This document shows positions 1-10,372 of a DNA stretch of 64,000 nucleotides, in pieces. Below the pieces are notes generated by a model that ran no database searches, had not been told where the DNA came from, and saw only the letters and a list, made by a program, of their open reading frames with translations. How positions within the stretch are numbered: the stretch's first letter is position 1; every line of letters starts with the position of its first letter. The translations under genes were made by a program, and so were the position numbers. The DNA comes from Siccibacter turicensis LMG 23730 (lineage in GTDB: Bacteria; Pseudomonadota; Gammaproteobacteria; Enterobacterales; Enterobacteriaceae), in contig NZ_AWFZ01000050.1 in the NCBI RefSeq assembly GCF_000463155.2, positions 62,001 through 126,000 of the forward strand. The letters run 5' to 3'.

Positions 1-930
1 CAGGTAAGCCTCGTTCTCTTTGTAGTACTTCAGAATACCGTCCCAGGTAGCCCACTGGGTGTCGGTATCGATGTTCATTTTGATCACGCCGTAGCTTACG
101 GAGTCTTTGATTTCCTGCGCAGAGGAACCGGAACCGCCGTGGAATACGAAGTTCAGGCTGTTGTGCGGCAGGTTGTGTTTTTTGGACACGTATTCCTGAG
201 AGTCGCGCAGAATGGTCGGGGTCAGCTTCACGTTACCCGGCTTGTAAACGCCGTGTACGTTACCGAAGGAGGCCGCGATGGTGAAGCGCGGGCTGATCGC
301 GTTCAGTTTGGTGTACGCGTAATCAACGTCTTCCGGCTGGGTGTACAGTGCAGAAGCGTCCATGTGGCTATTGTCCACGCCATCTTCTTCACCGCCGGTG
401 CAGCCCAGTTCGATCTCAAGAGTCATGCCCAGTTTAGACATGCGCTCCAGGTACTTAGAGCAGATCTCGATGTTCTCTTCCAGAGACTCTTCAGACAGGT
501 CGATCATGTGGGAAGAGAACAGCGGTTTACCGGTAGCCGCGAAGTGTTTTTCACCCGCGTCCAGCAGACCGTCGATCCACGGCAACAGTTTCTTCGCGCA
601 GTGGTCAGTGTGCAGGATAACCGGAACACCGTAGTGCTCAGCCATCTGATGTACGTGATGCGCACCAGAGATAGCGCCAAGGATAGCCGCTTCCTGGCCT
701 TCGCCTTTGAAGCCTTTACCGGCGATAAATGCAGCACCACCGTTAGAGAACTGAACGATAACCGGCGCTTTTACTTTCGCTGCGGTTTCCAGAACGGCGT
801 TGATAGAGTCGGTGCCAACGCAGTTTACTGCTGGCAGGGCAAAGTTGTTCTCTTTAGCTACCTTGAACACTTTCTGAACGTCATCACCAGTGATCACGCC
901 AGGTTTTACGAAATCAAAAATTTTAGACAT
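1..930 (-). CDS. fbaA: Fructose-bisphosphate aldolase class II (3' end outside window)
   Basis: Cytosolic zinc-dependent aldolase that interconverts fructose 1,6-bisphosphate with glyceraldehyde 3-phosphate and dihydroxyacetone phosphate. The visible 310 codons cover residues 1-310 of a protein that is about 359 residues in E. coli, so roughly the last 49 residues lie before position 1. The protein starts MSKIFDFVKPGVITGDD. The HTDHCAKK segment holds the catalytic Asp109 and the zinc ligand His110, and FVFHGGSGSS is the later phosphate-binding region. It is the third gene of the epd-pgk-fbaA cluster, 161 bases downstream of pgk. Identification is very secure. Confidence 0.97.
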   Translation of the reverse strand, partial: MSKIFDFVKPGVITGDDVQKVFKVAKENNFALPAVNCVGTDSINAVLETAAKVKAPVIVQFSNGGAAFIAGKGFKGEGQEAAILGAISGAHHVHQMAEHYGVPVILHTDHCAKKLLPWIDGLLDAGEKHFAATGKPLFSSHMIDLSEESLEENIEICSKYLERMSKLGMTLEIELGCTGGEEDGVDNSHMDASALYTQPEDVDYAYTKLNAISPRFTIAASFGNVHGVYKPGNVKLTPTILRDSQEYVSKKHNLPHNSLNFVFHGGSGSSAQEIKDSVSYGVIKMNIDTDTQWATWDGILKYYKENEAYL

Positions 931-1091
931 ATTCGTCGTCCTGTATCTTCGGCCGTTATACCCACTGTCTTTTACGCGGCGAATGCTGTTGCGGTGTCTG
1001 CCTGAGTGCCAGACGTTTGCGATCCTGCAGCGTAAAACCCATAGGGTGGAAAAAGGAGTAAAACAGGCGGGTTACCCCGCCCGATTAACAA

Positions 1092-2255
1092 TTACTGTTT
1101 GGCACGCTCTTCGAGCATGGCAACTGCTGGCAGAACTTTGCCTTCCACGAATTCGAGGAACGCACCGCCGCCGGTAGAGATGTAGGAAATTTTGTCAGCA
1201 ATACCGAACAGGTCGATAGCTGCCAGGGTATCGCCGCCGCCTGCGATGGAGAACGCATCGCTGTCTGCGATGGCGCGCGCTACGATTTCAGTGCCTTTAC
1301 GGAAGTTCGGGAATTCGAACACGCCAACCGGGCCGTTCCACAGAATGGTTTTCGCATTCTTCAGGATCTCTGCCAGTTTCTCAGCGGACACGTCGCCCAT
1401 ATCCAGAATCTGCTCGTCGTCTTTGATGTCAGATACGGATTTCAGGGTAGCGGTCGCGGTTTCGGAGAACTCGGTGGCAACGCGCACGTCGGTCGGAACC
1501 GGGATGTCGCAGGTGGTCAGCAGGCGTTTTGCTTCGTCTACCAGATCCGCTTCGTACAGGGATTTACCCACGTTGTGGCCCTGGGCCGCCACGAAGGTGT
1601 TAGCGATGCCGCCACCGACGATCAGCTGATCGGCGATTTTAGACAGGGAATCCAGTACGGTCAGTTTGGTGGAAACTTTAGAACCGCCAACGATAGCCAC
1701 CATCGGGCGTGCCGGCTCTTTCAGGGCTTTACCCAGCGCGTCCAGCTCTTCCGCCAGCAGCGGACCTGCACAGGCGATGTCGGCGAATTTTCCGACGCCA
1801 TGGGTGGATGCCTGCGCGCGGTGCGCAGTACCGAAGGCGTCCATTACGAACACGTCACACAGCGCCGCGTATTTTTTAGACAGGGTTTCGTCGTCTTTCT
1901 TTTCGCCTTTGTTGAAGCGAACGTTTTCCAGTACGACGAGCTCGCCTTCAGCAACCTCAACGCCGTCCAGGTAATCTTTTGCCAGACGAACCGGGCTGGA
2001 GATTTTATCTTTCAGGTAGTTCACTACCGGCAGCAGAGAGAATTCTTCGTTATATTCGCCTTCGGTCGGACGGCCCAGGTGGGACGTCACCATCACTTTC
2101 GCACCCTGCTTCAGCGCCAGCTCGATGGTCGGCAGCGATGCACGGATACGGGCATCTGACGTTACTTTTCCGTCTTTAACCGGCACGTTAAGGTCGGCAC
2201 GGATCAGAACACGTTTACCAGCCAGATCCAGATCGGTCATCTTAATTACAGACAT
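1092..2255 (-). CDS. pgk: Phosphoglycerate kinase
   Basis: Cytosolic glycolytic kinase that transfers the 1-phosphate of 1,3-bisphosphoglycerate to ADP. The 387-residue product has the E. coli length. The N-terminal substrate-binding segment [13 protein letters not shown] lies near residue 20. The C-terminal nucleotide-binding half carries [11 protein letters not shown] and the glycine-rich [10 protein letters not shown]. It lies 48 bases downstream of epd and 161 bases upstream of fbaA on the same strand, as in E. coli, so it is probably co-transcribed with both. A short GC-rich inverted repeat (about 1064-1081) lies in the pgk-fbaA gap but lacks a convincing T-run. Confidence 0.98.
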   Translation of the reverse strand: MSVIKMTDLDLAGKRVLIRADLNVPVKDGKVTSDARIRASLPTIELALKQGAKVMVTSHLGRPTEGEYNEEFSLLPVVNYLKDKISSPVRLAKDYLDGVEVAEGELVVLENVRFNKGEKKDDETLSKKYAALCDVFVMDAFGTAHRAQASTHGVGKFADIACAGPLLAEELDALGKALKEPARPMVAIVGGSKVSTKLTVLDSLSKIADQLIVGGGIANTFVAAQGHNVGKSLYEADLVDEAKRLLTTCDIPVPTDVRVATEFSETATATLKSVSDIKDDEQILDMGDVSAEKLAEILKNAKTILWNGPVGVFEFPNFRKGTEIVARAIADSDAFSIAGGGDTLAAIDLFGIADKISYISTGGGAFLEFVEGKVLPAVAMLEERAKQ

Positions 2256-2303
2256 GGTGAATCCTCTCGTTGATTCTAAAGTTTTGCAGACGCAACCCGC
2301 GTC

Positions 2304-3323
2304 CTACCTGAAACCTTGAGCGGCCATCGCTAACGTGGTGTCGAGCATCCGGTTAGCAAAGCCCCATTCGTTATCACACCAGACTAACGTTTTAATCAGA
2401 TGTGCTCCACTCACACGCGTCTGCGTGCCGTCCACAATGGCACTGTGCGGATCGTGGTTAAAATCGGTTGAGACCAACGGTAATTCCGTATAGTCAACTA
2501 TACCATGAAATGTATCTTGCGCCGCTTTTTGCAGCAAGTGGTTGACATCACTGGCATTTACAGGTTCAAGCACCGTTACGCTCAGATCGATTGCCGTCAC
2601 GTTTATGGTGGGAACCCGTACCGCAATTGCTTCAAATCTGTCATTAAATTTCGGAAAAATACGAGTTATACCGGCTGCAAGACGGGTATCCACCGGAATG
2701 ATCGACTGGCTGGCCGCGCGGGTACGGCGGAGATCGGTATGCCAGGAGTCGATCACCTGCTGATCGTTCATCGCGGAATGGATCGTGGTCACCGTTCCGG
2801 AATCAATGCCGAACGCGTCGTCGAGCAGTTTTATCACGGGAATAATACAGTTTGTGGTGCAGGATGCGTTGGAAACGATGCGGTGTTCCGGACGCAAATC
2901 GCGATGGTTGACGCCGTAGACGACGGTCGCGTCAAGGTCGCTGGCACCCGGATGGGAAAAGAGCACCTTTTTCGCCCCGGCCTCGATATGCGCCAGCCCG
3001 TGGGCCTGCGTGCCATAGACGCCGGTGCAGTCCAGCACAATGTCCACACCCAGCTCGCGCCACGGCAGCGTCTCAAGACCTGGCTCATGGAGCAGGCGGA
3101 TAATGTCGTCGCCAATCCACAGCTGTTCGCGCTCCTGCCGCACATCCCAGGCAAAGCGGCCGTGGGTGGTGTCGTATTTCAACAAATGCGCCATGCCTGC
3201 GGCATCCGCCAGTTCATTGATTGCCACTACGGTGATTTCCGCCCGACGCCCGGTTTCGTATAAAGCACGAAGCACATTGCGTCCAATGCGACCGAAGCCG
3301 TTAATCGCTACACGTATCGTCAT
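2304..3323 (-). CDS. epd: Erythrose-4-phosphate dehydrogenase
   Basis: NAD-dependent oxidation of D-erythrose 4-phosphate to 4-phosphoerythronate, the first step of the branch leading to pyridoxal 5'-phosphate. The 339-residue protein is a GAPDH paralogue. It has the Rossmann motif [16 protein letters not shown] at residues 8-23 and the catalytic cysteine in [10 protein letters not shown] near residue 155. Length equals E. coli Epd, which separates it from true GapA. It is the first gene of the epd-pgk-fbaA cluster and its upstream region carries a Cra-type operator. Confidence 0.95.
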   Translation of the reverse strand: MTIRVAINGFGRIGRNVLRALYETGRRAEITVVAINELADAAGMAHLLKYDTTHGRFAWDVRQEREQLWIGDDIIRLLHEPGLETLPWRELGVDIVLDCTGVYGTQAHGLAHIEAGAKKVLFSHPGASDLDATVVYGVNHRDLRPEHRIVSNASCTTNCIIPVIKLLDDAFGIDSGTVTTIHSAMNDQQVIDSWHTDLRRTRAASQSIIPVDTRLAAGITRIFPKFNDRFEAIAVRVPTINVTAIDLSVTVLEPVNASDVNHLLQKAAQDTFHGIVDYTELPLVSTDFNHDPHSAIVDGTQTRVSGAHLIKTLVWCDNEWGFANRMLDTTLAMAAQGFR

Positions 3324-3446
3324 AATACTCCCGCAAGTTTTGCCTCATCTGGCAACGCAGCACAGAGTAATGCAGCCTGCTACCGGGGGAAACCTTGCTC
3401 GTCACAAACTGTTTGTCGTTCGAGATTTTGTCGCTCACAAACCTTA

Positions 3447-3460
3447 CTGAAACGCTTCAG
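3447..3460. promoter_or_regulatory. Cra (FruR) operator upstream of epd-pgk-fbaA
   Basis: CTGAAACGCTTCAG is a near-perfect palindrome matching the Cra consensus RSTGAAWCSNT. It lies about 125 bases upstream of the epd start, in the 329-base gap between epd and tktA. In E. coli the epd-pgk promoter region is a known Cra target, so fructose-1-phosphate/fructose-1,6-bisphosphate control is expected here. A weaker CRP-like element (TTGTGAGCGACAAAAT read on the minus strand, about 3426-3441) lies next to it. Confidence 0.75.
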
Positions 3461-3602
3461 CTAGCATAAGCGAAGCGCGGAATAAAAGGAACGCCAGCGC
3501 CGCTGACTAACTTCACTTCATGACGCAGGTCACATTTTGAATGGAATAATTTACGCCGTTTGCCGTGCCGCGCTGAATAAAAGCGGGCTGTTGCCGCACG
3601 GG

Positions 3603-3634
3603 CAAAAAAAACGGGCCGCCTGAGCGACCCGTTT
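3603..3634 (-). terminator. Intrinsic terminator of tktA
   Basis: A 9-position stem with one mismatch (ACGGGCCGC / GCGACCCGT, tetraloop CTGA) is followed, in the minus-strand direction, by a run of eight T. It starts 19 bases after the tktA stop codon. Confidence 0.85.
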
Positions 3635-3652
3635 CGTTGTAGCGATGACCGG

Positions 3653-5644
3653 TTACAGCAGCGCTTTCGCTTTGCTCACCACGTTATCCACGGTGAAGCC
3701 GAACTCTTCAAACAGCTGCTCGGCAGGGGCAGACTCACCGAAGGTGGTCATGCCGACGATAGCGCCGTTCAGGCCGGTGTATTTGAACCAGTAATCGGCG
3801 ATGCCGGCTTCGATAGCCACGCGTGCGCTAACGGCCTTCGGCAGTACGGCTTCGCGGTAAGCGGCATCCTGCTTGTCGAACGCATCGGTGGACGGCATGG
3901 AGACCACGCGCGCACGGATGCCTTCAGCAGCCAGTTTGTCCCACGCGGCAACCGCCAGCTCAACTTCGGAACCGGTGGCGATGAAGATCACCTGCGGTTG
4001 ACCGTCGCAGTCTTTCAGGACGTAAGCACCGCGGGCGATATCTGCCAGCTGCTGCTCGGTACGATCCTGCTGCGCCAGGTTCTGACGAGAGAAGATCAGC
4101 GCCGTCGGGCCGTCATGACGTTCAACCGCATACTTCCACGCAACCGCGGATTCAACCTGGTCACACGGACGCCATGTGCTCATGTTCGGCGTAACGCGCA
4201 GGGCTGCCAGCTGCTCAACCGGCTGGTGGGTCGGGCCATCTTCGCCAAGACCGATAGAGTCATGGGTGTAGACCATCACGTGACGCTGTTTCATCAGCGC
4301 GGCCATACGTACGGCGTTGCGGGCGTATTCAACAAACATCAGGAAAGTAGAGGTGTACGGCAGGAAGCCACCGTGCAGCGCGATACCGTTGGCGATAGCG
4401 GTCATACCAAATTCGCGCACGCCGTAATGGATGTAGTTACCTGCGGCATCTTCGTTGATTGCTTTGGAACCAGACCAGATAGTCAGGTTGGACGGCGCCA
4501 GATCAGCGGAACCACCGAGGAACTCCGGCAGCAGTTTGCCAAACGCTTCGATAGCGTTCTGTGAGGCTTTACGGCTGGCGATTTTCGCCGGGTTCTTCTG
4601 CAGATTCGCGATGAATTCCTGCGCTTTCGCCGCAAACTCAGCCGGCATTTCGCCCTTCATACGACGGGTGAACTCTTCAGCTTCCTGCGGGAACGCTTTA
4701 GCATAGGCCGCAAACTTCTCGTTCCACGCGCGCTCTTTCGCTTCGCCAGCTTCTTTCGCATCCCACTGGGCATAGATCTCCTGCGGGATGACGAACGGCT
4801 CATATTTCCAGCCCAGCTGTTCACGCGTCGCCGCAACTTCGGCGTCGCCCAGCGGCGCGCCGTGGGAGTCGTGGGTACCCGCTTTGTTTGGTGAACCAAA
4901 ACCGATAACGGTTTTGCACATCAGCAGGGACGGTTTGTCGGAAACGGTTTTCGCCTCTTCGATGGCGCGCTTGATGGCATCCGCATCGTGACCGTCAACG
5001 CCGCGTACCACATGCCAGCCGTAGGCTTCGAAACGCTTCGCGGTATCGTCGGTGAACCAGCCGTCAACGTGGCCGTCGATGGAGATGCCGTTGTCGTCAT
5101 AGAACGCGATCAGTTTGCCAAGGCCCAGCGTACCGGCCAGCGAGCACACCTCGTGGGAGATGCCTTCCATCATGCAACCATCGCCGAGGAAGGTGTAGGT
5201 GTGGTGATCCACGATGTCGTGACCCGGACGGTTGAACTGCGCCGCCAGCGTGCGTTCTGCGATCGCCATGCCCACGGCGTTGGCCACGCCCTGGCCCAGC
5301 GGACCGGTAGTGGTTTCTACGCCTGCGGTGTAACCCACTTCCGGGTGACCCGGGGTTTTCGAGTGCAGCTGACGGAAGTTTTTCAACTCTTCAATCGGCA
5401 GATCGTAACCGGTGAGGTGCAGCAGGCTGTAAATCAGCATTGAGCCGTGGCCGTTGGACAGCACAAAGCGGTCGCGGTCGGCCCATGACGGGTTCTGCGG
5501 GTTGTGGTTCAGGAAATCACGCCACAGAACTTCGGCGATATCAGCCATGCCCATAGGGGCACCCGGGTGACCGGATTTGGCTTTCTGTACGGCGTCCATG
5601 CTGAGCGCACGAATGGCATTGGCAAGCTCTTTACGAGAGGACAT
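3653..5644 (-). CDS. tktA: Transketolase 1
   Basis: Thiamine-diphosphate enzyme of the non-oxidative pentose phosphate pathway that moves two-carbon ketol units between sugar phosphates. The 663-residue product has the length of E. coli TktA. The N-terminal TPP domain carries [13 protein letters not shown] near residue 155 and ends in YDDNG, the usual metal-pyrophosphate motif. The central pyrimidine domain contains [17 protein letters not shown] near residue 465. It is transcribed alone, with its own terminator, divergent from loiP. Its neighbours epd and downstream speB/speA favour tktA over the paralogue tktB. Confidence 0.97.
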   Translation of the reverse strand: MSSRKELANAIRALSMDAVQKAKSGHPGAPMGMADIAEVLWRDFLNHNPQNPSWADRDRFVLSNGHGSMLIYSLLHLTGYDLPIEELKNFRQLHSKTPGHPEVGYTAGVETTTGPLGQGVANAVGMAIAERTLAAQFNRPGHDIVDHHTYTFLGDGCMMEGISHEVCSLAGTLGLGKLIAFYDDNGISIDGHVDGWFTDDTAKRFEAYGWHVVRGVDGHDADAIKRAIEEAKTVSDKPSLLMCKTVIGFGSPNKAGTHDSHGAPLGDAEVAATREQLGWKYEPFVIPQEIYAQWDAKEAGEAKERAWNEKFAAYAKAFPQEAEEFTRRMKGEMPAEFAAKAQEFIANLQKNPAKIASRKASQNAIEAFGKLLPEFLGGSADLAPSNLTIWSGSKAINEDAAGNYIHYGVREFGMTAIANGIALHGGFLPYTSTFLMFVEYARNAVRMAALMKQRHVMVYTHDSIGLGEDGPTHQPVEQLAALRVTPNMSTWRPCDQVESAVAWKYAVERHDGPTALIFSRQNLAQQDRTEQQLADIARGAYVLKDCDGQPQVIFIATGSEVELAVAAWDKLAAEGIRARVVSMPSTDAFDKQDAAYREAVLPKAVSARVAIEAGIADYWFKYTGLNGAIVGMTTFGESAPAEQLFEEFGFTVDNVVSKAKALL

Positions 5645-5921
5645 TTTGACTCCAGATCGGATAGTTGAAGGCCATGTCTGATTGTTGACTTGACGACTAC
5701 GCGTTATGGGCTACGCCCGAAAAAGTGCCAACAATGTAACCCAAGCGGCATGGCATGTACATGGAGCATCCTTGCGCCGCGTAAGAAATCTCTGGATCGT
5801 GCTCGCAGGTTGCGCAAGTCTCTCGCGCGCTGCGCATTATCTTCTTTATACTCACCCCACTGCGCAGCGTTAAGCGCTGTGAAATCAGTCACTCTCGACC
5901 ACTTATTGCGGAAGCTACACC

Positions 5922-6695
5922 ATGAAAATGCGTGCCATTTTACTCAGCCTCGGTACGGCTGCACTCCTGACAGGCTGTCAGAATATGGACCAAAACGGCC
6001 TGCTCTCCTCTGGCGCAGAGGCTTATCAGGCGTATTCGCTCAGCGATGCGCAGGTTAAAACCTTAAGCGACGAAGCCTGTAAAGAGCAGGACAGCAAAGC
6101 CAGCCTGGCGCCGGCTAACAGCACCTACACTCAGCGACTGAATAAAATTGCTTCCGCGCTGGGGGACAACATCAATGGCCAGCCGGTGAACTACAAGGTT
6201 TACGTCACTAAAGACGTCAACGCCTTTGCCATGGCGAACGGCTGTATCCGCGTCTATTCGGGTTTGATGGACATGATGAACGACAACGAAGTGGAAGCGG
6301 TGATTGGTCATGAGATGGGCCACGTTGCGCTGGGCCACGTGAAGCGTGGTATGCAGGTGGCGCTCGGCACCAACGCGCTGCGCGTGGCGGCAGCATCGGC
6401 TGGCGGCGTGCTGGGCAATCTCTCCCAGTCTCAGCTCGGTGCGCTGGGCGAGAAGCTGGTAAACGCCCAGTTCTCCCAGCGTCAGGAAGCCGAAGCGGAT
6501 GACTACTCCTACGATCTGTTGCGCAAGCGCGGCATCAATCCGTCAGGTCTGGTGACCAGCTTCGAGAAGCTGGCGAAGCAGGACGCGGGCCGTCAGAGCT
6601 CCATGTTTGACGATCACCCGGCATCTGAAGCACGTGCGCAGCACATTCGCGACCGCATGAAAGCCGACGGGTTACAGCCGCCAGCGGCGCAATAA
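5922..6695 (+). CDS. loiP: Outer-membrane M48 metalloprotease lipoprotein LoiP
   Basis: Small lipoprotein peptidase of the M48 family (formerly yggG), which in E. coli acts at the outer membrane with BepA and responds to low osmolarity. A short signal peptide ends in the lipobox LLTGC with Cys19 as the lipidated residue. The zinc site HEMGH is at residues 130-134, and the third-ligand region EAEADDYSYDLL follows near residue 190. The alternative start at Met3 (5928) changes little. It is divergent from tktA and converges on speB, with which it shares a bidirectional terminator. Confidence 0.93.
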   Translation: MKMRAILLSLGTAALLTGCQNMDQNGLLSSGAEAYQAYSLSDAQVKTLSDEACKEQDSKASLAPANSTYTQRLNKIASALGDNINGQPVNYKVYVTKDVNAFAMANGCIRVYSGLMDMMNDNEVEAVIGHEMGHVALGHVKRGMQVALGTNALRVAAASAGGVLGNLSQSQLGALGEKLVNAQFSQRQEAEADDYSYDLLRKRGINPSGLVTSFEKLAKQDAGRQSSMFDDHPASEARAQHIRDRMKADGLQPPAAQ

Positions 6696-6712
6696 CGCGT
6701 TATCTCTAAAAG

Positions 6713-6743
6713 AAAGAAGGCTCCCGCGGGAGCCTTCTTTTTG
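6713..6743. terminator. Bidirectional terminator between loiP and speB
   Basis: A perfect palindrome (6715-6738, half-site AGAAGGCTCCCG) is flanked by A-rich sequence on the left and a T-run on the right, so it can terminate both converging genes. It lies 20 bases after the loiP stop. Confidence 0.9.
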
Positions 6744-6799
6744 TTTGCGCGGTGAGCGCCCGTGCGATAACGGCAACGCGCCGTCAGAACACGCCGGCG

Positions 6800-7720
6800 T
6801 TATTCGCCTTTTTTCGCGGCCTGGATATACAGCATTTCCAGCGCCAGGGTTGCCGCAGCAAGAGCCGTGATCTCAGACTGATCGTATGCCGGCGCCACTT
6901 CTACCAGGTCCATACCGACAATATTAAGATCCTTCAGGCCACGCAGCAGCTTCAGCGCGCGATCGGAGGTCAGGCCGCCGATCACCGGCGTACCGGTACC
7001 TGGGGCAAACGCCGGATCCAGGCAGTCGATGTCAAAGGTCAGGTAGACCGGCATGTCGCCGACGATCTGTTTCACCTGCGCCAGGATATCATCCACCGTA
7101 CGGTCGTTAACCTGCGCGGCGTCCAGCACGGTAAAGCCGTTGTCCTTATCGAATTCGGTACGGATACCGATCTGCACCGAATGGTTCGGATCGATGAGGC
7201 CCTCTTTCGGCGCGGTGTAGAACATGGTGCCGTGATCGAACTCGCAGCCGTTGGAGTAGGTATCGGTGTGCGCATCGAAATGCACCAGCGCCATCTTACC
7301 GAAGTGCTTCGCATGGGCGCGCAGCAGTGGCAGCGTAACGAAGTGGTCGCCGCCGAACGACAGCATCCGTTTGCCGGAGGCCAGCAGCTGCTCGGCGTGC
7401 GCCTGCAGCTTTTCGCTCATCTCACGCGCATCGCCGAAGCTGTACACCAGGTCGCCGCAGTCCACCACGTTCAGACGCTTGCGCATGTCGAAGTCCCACG
7501 GGAAGCGGTTGCCTTCCCAGGCGAGGTTGGTGGAAACCTGGCGGATAGCGGCAGGTCCGAAACGGCTGCCCGAACGGCCGGAGGTTGCCATATCGAACGG
7601 AATGCCGGTGATCACCCAGTCAGCGTCGCTTTCATACGGCATGAAATTCAACGGCAGGCGTAAAAAACCAAAGGCGTTGGAAACCAGGGAGTTATCGTAC
7701 TGATGGCCTAAGGTGCTCAT
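6800..7720 (-). CDS. speB: Agmatinase (agmatine ureohydrolase)
   Basis: Manganese enzyme that hydrolyses agmatine to putrescine and urea. The 306 residues match E. coli SpeB in length. The ureohydrolase metal motifs are all present: [20 protein letters not shown] and [15 protein letters not shown]. It lies downstream of speA on the same strand, so the two consecutive steps from arginine through agmatine to putrescine are adjacent. A hairpin in the 218-base gap suggests separate transcription or partial read-through from speA. Confidence 0.97.
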   Translation of the reverse strand: MSTLGHQYDNSLVSNAFGFLRLPLNFMPYESDADWVITGIPFDMATSGRSGSRFGPAAIRQVSTNLAWEGNRFPWDFDMRKRLNVVDCGDLVYSFGDAREMSEKLQAHAEQLLASGKRMLSFGGDHFVTLPLLRAHAKHFGKMALVHFDAHTDTYSNGCEFDHGTMFYTAPKEGLIDPNHSVQIGIRTEFDKDNGFTVLDAAQVNDRTVDDILAQVKQIVGDMPVYLTFDIDCLDPAFAPGTGTPVIGGLTSDRALKLLRGLKDLNIVGMDLVEVAPAYDQSEITALAAATLALEMLYIQAAKKGE

Positions 7721-7749
7721 GAGCGAAACCTCTCGTCAGAAAAAGATGT

Positions 7750-7796
7750 AAAAAAAATCCCTTCCGCGTCGTTAAACCCGACGAGGAAGGGATTGA
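7750..7796 (-). terminator. Terminator between speA and speB
   Basis: Long inverted repeat with arms AATCCCTTCC...GTCG and CGAC...GGAAGGGATT around a short loop. In the minus direction it is followed by eight T (A-run at 7751-7757). It separates speA from speB and probably limits read-through. Confidence 0.85.
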
Positions 7797-7938
7797 TTCG
7801 TGTACAGCATGTTGGCGCGGATTATCGCCGTAATTTCAACCGGGTTCAAGCCTGGCGTCGTCATGTTCGCAAGTATAGAACATGACCGCCAGAGAGCCGC
7901 ACCAGCCGCGTAACGACGCACCCATGCGGCCCTGGCGC

Positions 7939-9915
7939 TTACTCGTCTTCCAGATAGGTGTAGCCGTACAGTCCGGCTTCGAACTCTTCAAGGAACTGCT
8001 GTTGCAGCGCGGTGTCGAGATCGGTCTGCTTCACCTGGTCACGGAAGTGCGTCAGCAGCGTATCCGGGTCGAGCTGAACGTAACGCAGCATATCTGCCAC
8101 GGTATCGCCTTCATCGGACAGCTCCACTTCCACGCTGCCATCCGGGAACACGAACACGTCAACCGCTTCGGTATCGCCGAACAGGTTATGCATGTTGCCC
8201 AGAATCTCCTGATACGCGCCCACCATAAAGAAGCCCAGCGGCGGCGGGTTTTCCGGGTCGTATTCCGGCAGCGGCATGGTGGTCGCGATGCCGTCGCCAT
8301 CAACGTAGTGATCGATGGTGCCATCGGAGTCACAGGTGATGTCCAGCAGCACGCCACGGCGCGTCGGGGCGTGGTTCAGCCCTTCCAGCGGCAGCACCGG
8401 GAACAGCTGATCGATACCCCAGGCATCCGGCATCGACTGGAACAGCGAGAAGTTGACGTAAATTTTATCCGCCATGCGCTCCTGCAGTTCGTCGATAATC
8501 GGGCGATGCGCGCGGTTCTGCGGATCGAGCTGCTTTTGCACTTCCTGGCACAGGCTCAGGTAGAGCTGTTCAGCCCAGGCGCGGTCCTGCAGCGTGTAGG
8601 AGCCTGAGGAGTAGCCGATATGAATATCGTGCAGATCCATCTGGCTGTCGTGCAGCCACTCTCGCAGGGAACGGCGCGTGCCCGGTTCATGCATCTCCTG
8701 CCAGGTTTCCCACATGCTCTGCAGCGGGCGCGGCGCGTCTTCCGACGGCGCGGTCGGCTCGGTGTATTCGTTACGCTCCACGCCGATGATATTGGAAACC
8801 AGCACGGTGTGGTGCGCGGTCACGGCGCGGCCCGACTCGGTGATCACCGTCGGGTGCGGCAGGCCGTTCTCTTCGCAGGCATCGCCGATGGCCCAGATAA
8901 TGTTGTTGGCGTACTCGTTCAGGCCGTAGTTCACCGAGCAGTCGGACTGGGAGCGTGTCCCTTCGTAGTCCACGCCCAGGCCGCCGCCCACATCGAAGCA
9001 TTCGATGTTGACGCCCAGCTTGTGCAGTTCCACGTAGAAGCGCGAGGATTCACGCACGCCGGTGGCGATATCACGGATGTTCGCCATCTGGGAGCCGAGG
9101 TGGAAGTGCAGCAGCTGCAGGCTGTCCAGACGATCGGCTTCGCGCAGCATCTCAACCAGCTGCAGTACCTGCGTGGCCGCCAGGCCAAACTTCGATTTTT
9201 CGCCGCCGGAAGACTGCCATTTGCCGGAACCCTGCGAGGCAAGACGCGCACGCACGCCAAGACGCGGGATCACGTTCAGACGCTCGGCTTCTTCCAGCAC
9301 GATTTTAATTTCCGACATCTTCTCGATCACCAGATAGACCTTGTGGCCCATCTTCTCGCCGATCAGCGCCAGACGAATGTACTCGCGGTCTTTGTAGCCG
9401 TTACAGACGATGACGGAACGGGTCATGCCCGCATGGGCGAGCACCGCCATCAGTTCCGCTTTCGAGCCGGCTTCCAGCCCCAGCGGTTCGCCAGAGTGGA
9501 TAAGGGATTCAATTACGCGACGGTGCTGGTTTACCTTGATCGGGTAGACCAGGAAGTAGTCGCCTTTATAGCCGTAGGACTCACGCGCGCGTTTGAACGC
9601 CGCGTTGATGGAGCGTAAACGGTGCTGAAGGATCTGCGGGAAGCAAAACAGTGCGGGCAGGCGCTGGCCCTGCTCTTCACGTGCCTTAACCAGTCTGGCA
9701 AGGTCGACGCGCGCGTGCGGAACGTCCGGGTCCGGGCAGACGGTAATGTGCCCTAACTCATTGACGTCATAATAGTTATTGCCCCACCAGGCAATATTGT
9801 ACGTGCGCAGCATCTGGCTGGCTTCCTGGGAGCTCATCGCAACCTCCTGCATGGAACGTAGTACACCCTGCTCGCCCGCTGACGAAGGCGAAGAAGAAGA
9901 AATGTCGTCAGACAT
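7939..9915 (-). CDS. speA: Biosynthetic arginine decarboxylase
   Basis: PLP-dependent decarboxylation of L-arginine to agmatine, entry point of the agmatine route to putrescine. The chosen start ([17 protein letters not shown]) gives 658 residues, identical to the E. coli length; a start four codons upstream is in frame but has no support. The fold-III Lys-PLP segment is YPIKVNQH near residue 125, and a glycine-rich phosphate-binding [13 protein letters not shown] follows near residue 300. The small gene yqgB overlaps its 5' end by 8 bases, which points to translational coupling. Confidence 0.96.
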   Translation of the reverse strand: MSDDISSSSPSSAGEQGVLRSMQEVAMSSQEASQMLRTYNIAWWGNNYYDVNELGHITVCPDPDVPHARVDLARLVKAREEQGQRLPALFCFPQILQHRLRSINAAFKRARESYGYKGDYFLVYPIKVNQHRRVIESLIHSGEPLGLEAGSKAELMAVLAHAGMTRSVIVCNGYKDREYIRLALIGEKMGHKVYLVIEKMSEIKIVLEEAERLNVIPRLGVRARLASQGSGKWQSSGGEKSKFGLAATQVLQLVEMLREADRLDSLQLLHFHLGSQMANIRDIATGVRESSRFYVELHKLGVNIECFDVGGGLGVDYEGTRSQSDCSVNYGLNEYANNIIWAIGDACEENGLPHPTVITESGRAVTAHHTVLVSNIIGVERNEYTEPTAPSEDAPRPLQSMWETWQEMHEPGTRRSLREWLHDSQMDLHDIHIGYSSGSYTLQDRAWAEQLYLSLCQEVQKQLDPQNRAHRPIIDELQERMADKIYVNFSLFQSMPDAWGIDQLFPVLPLEGLNHAPTRRGVLLDITCDSDGTIDHYVDGDGIATTMPLPEYDPENPPPLGFFMVGAYQEILGNMHNLFGDTEAVDVFVFPDGSVEVELSDEGDTVADMLRYVQLDPDTLLTHFRDQVKQTDLDTALQQQFLEEFEAGLYGYTYLEDE

Positions 9916-10120
9916 AGCGAACCTCAATTATTGTCGAAAGTGTATACCCTCTGGATTCCAGGGCGCAGAAAGCCGACGTCGCTTCTGCGTCCCGAAAGAC
10001 AACGGGTGTAAAACAGTTGACTACTATCGCAGCCCAAAGTTGCGATAACAACCCATAAACAGTCCGACTTTCCAGCACATAGCGCTGAAACGCCGACTGC
10101 GCGACCGGTTTCATATTCAT
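9908..10120 (-). CDS. yqgB: YqgB-like small protein with extended C-terminus, overlapping speA
   Basis: The first 36 or so residues (MNMKPVAQ..., core [17 protein letters not shown]) align with E. coli YqgB, a roughly 43-residue acid-stress-associated protein encoded just upstream of speA. Here the frame does not stop after that core. It runs on for about 30 residues rich in uncommon codons (AGA, ATA, CGG, GGG) and ends at a TGA inside ATGTCTGA, overlapping the speA start. A start two codons later (10114) is equally possible; neither start has a strong Shine-Dalgarno. A 7-bp hairpin (10025-10031 with 10041-10047) lies within the conserved core. Homology of the core is clear; the tail may be non-functional. 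Confidence 0.7.
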   Translation of the reverse strand: MNMKPVAQSAFQRYVLESRTVYGLLSQLWAAIVVNCFTPVVFRDAEATSAFCALESRGYTLSTIIEVRYV

Positions 10121-10173
10121 ATCATTGTAAAACACGTATCCGAACCCTGTATGACGGGACGGCGAAACCACGA

Positions 10174-10195
10174 GAAAACTCTTGCCTCGCAAGAG
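10174..10195 (-). terminator. Terminator-like hairpin in the leader of yqgB-speA
   Basis: On the minus strand a perfect 7-bp stem (CTCTTGC / GCAAGAG, loop GAG) is followed directly by TTTTC. It lies about 54 bases upstream of the yqgB start and 17 bases downstream of a 47-codon ORF, so any transcript entering yqgB-speA from further upstream must pass it. The arrangement suggests an attenuator; function is inferred. Confidence 0.55.
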
Positions 10196-10211
10196 CGCCC
10201 TTGTTCAGTGT

Positions 10212-10355
10212 TCACTGAGCCTGACGGGCCCTGAGATCCTGAGAAGCGCCGAGATGGGTATAACATCGGCAGGTTAGCAAACCAGAAATGCAGATAACGG
10301 GGGACAAACGCGCACCAGAACGGTGCGGCAGACGGTGCGAAACGGTGTGGTTCAT
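10212..10355 (-). CDS. Candidate 47-residue leader ORF upstream of yqgB-speA
   Basis: On the minus strand GGAGGTGA (10372-10365), a full match to the anti-Shine-Dalgarno, sits 9 bases before an ATG at 10355. The ORF encodes 47 residues beginning MNHTVSHRLPHRSGAR. It has six arginines (one encoded by CGA, one by AGG) and five histidines. Its stop codon lies inside a palindrome TCAGTGTTCACTGA (10205-10218), and the terminator-like hairpin follows. I recognise no homologue. The excellent ribosome-binding site is the main support; arginine content upstream of arginine decarboxylase is suggestive only. Confidence 0.45.
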   Translation of the reverse strand: MNHTVSHRLPHRSGARLSPVICISGLLTCRCYTHLGASQDLRARQAQ

Positions 10356-10372
10356 TATCTGTTATCACCTCC

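Noticed and set aside
3426-3441. CRP site upstream of epd
   Set aside because: Only one half-site is convincing (TGTGA); mentioned with the Cra site but not listed as a feature.
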